The notes below the pieces were generated by a model that was not told the DNA's origin, ran no database searches, and saw only the letters and a list, made by a program, of their open reading frames with translations. Positions 30,018 to 30,338 of a stretch of 30,338 nt of DNA are shown piece by piece. The position numbers and the translations under genes were made by a program. Numbering within the stretch: position 1 is the first letter of the stretch; each line of letters starts with the position of its first letter. This stretch comes from Pelotomaculum sp. UBA5255 (GTDB lineage Bacteria > Bacillota > Desulfotomaculia > Desulfotomaculales > Pelotomaculaceae). Location: positions 1-30,338 of the forward strand of contig DHTR01000004.1 of the NCBI GenBank assembly GCA_002408725.1, in the 5' to 3' direction.

Positions 30018-30338
30018 ATGAGTAACATTAAAGTCTGGTTGTTAATGGGAGTGCTTTCGATAATCCTGGTCCTGATCGGCGGGGCGGTCGGAGGCAGATC
30101 CGGGGCAATGCTATTCTTCTTGATTTCCCTGGGGATGAACTTCTTCAGTTACTATTATAGCGACAGGGTTGCTATTTCCATGACCCGTTCGCAGCCGGTC
30201 TCCGAACAAGAGGCGCCGGAGTTGTACAATATCGTGCGCAGGATGACCCAGCGGGCCGGTCTCCCAATGCCGCGTCTGTATGTAACTCCTTCGGCGCAGC
30301 CTAACGCTTTTGCCACCGGGAGAAACCCGGCCAATTCT
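30018..30338 (+). CDS. htpX: HtpX membrane metalloprotease, N-terminal part (runs off right edge)
   Basis: ATG 30018 follows AGGAGGT, and 107 codons are present before the window ends. The start MSNIKVWLLMGVLSIILVLI gives the first membrane helix, and GAMLFFLISLGMNFFSYYYS the second, followed by DRVAISMTRSQPVSEQEAPE, YNIVRRMTQRAGLPMPRLYV and PNAFATGRNP. These are the conserved N-terminal blocks of HtpX, a zinc protease of the inner membrane that works with FtsH in membrane-protein quality control. The HEXXH zinc site lies beyond the edge and cannot be checked. It may be co-transcribed with the cation exchanger and its riboswitch, which would place it under metal control. Confidence 0.93.
   Translation, partial: MSNIKVWLLMGVLSIILVLIGGAVGGRSGAMLFFLISLGMNFFSYYYSDRVAISMTRSQPVSEQEAPELYNIVRRMTQRAGLPMPRLYVTPSAQPNAFATGRNPANS

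Noticed and set aside
1..30338. CRISPR arrays, rRNA genes, prophage modules
   Set aside because: No regularly spaced repeats, rRNA signatures or phage structural genes were seen on either strand.

Overview
The window looks like a chromosomal segment of a spore-forming, Gram-positive-type anaerobe, most likely a Desulfotomaculum/Pelotomaculum-like member of the Peptococcaceae. This rests on the spore-associated genes (a SleB-type cortex hydrolase, YtaF, a YhcN/YlaJ lipoprotein, a PdaB-like NodB-fold protein, a DacF-like carboxypeptidase), strong Shine-Dalgarno sites with many TTG and GTG starts, mid-range GC, stalk (copper amine oxidase N-terminal-like) domains and a GGDEF/HD-GYP sensor. No species call can be made from the sequence alone.

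Left end (1-2624): an AT-rich accessory patch. It holds the 5' end of an IS transposase running off the window, a complete stand-alone DUF262-DUF1524 (GmrSD-like) protein, and a broken tyrosine-recombinase remnant next to the 3' end of a tRNA-Leu(GAG) gene. This looks like the scar of an island integrated at the tRNA.

Core housekeeping (3080-13248): a hypothetical protein with a TTG start; psd-pssA (phosphatidylethanolamine synthesis, minus strand); a YhcC-like radical SAM protein; a SleB-like hydrolase with a clear SigA-type promoter; and a minus-strand run polA-mutM-ytaF, then a terminator, then coaE and a lytic transglycosylase.

Plus-strand envelope and sporulation block (13435-22180): a secreted S41 protease with PDZ and stalk domains, a SEC-C/HTH protein of unknown function, a DedA protein, a PAP2 phosphatase, an AMIN-amidase without a signal peptide that is translationally coupled to a CofE-like protein, a YhcN-type lipoprotein, a convergent NodB-fold protein that has lost its catalytic residues, and a D,D-carboxypeptidase. 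A tRNA-Val(GAC) gene with its own promoter and terminator closes the block.

Right part (22604-30338): a FIST sensor gene sits 2 bp from a PAS-PAS-GGDEF-HD-GYP gene, probably one c-di-GMP signalling unit. A second scar follows: a frameshifted secreted protein fused to the tail of a type I restriction HsdR gene, then a short DenV/TIGR02328-like glycosylase. After that come a small membrane protein, a hotdog thioesterase, a tiny GNAT-like protein behind a striking palindrome, and a Ca2+/cation exchanger preceded by a probable yybP-ykoY (Mn2+) riboswitch with its own promoter and terminator. The window ends inside htpX. No rRNA, CRISPR array or replication origin was seen. I found no convincing wholly new system. 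The strongest leads are the riboswitch-controlled exchanger, the catalytically dead NodB protein, the SEC-C/HTH protein, the FIST/c-di-GMP pair and the palindrome at 28506-28544.
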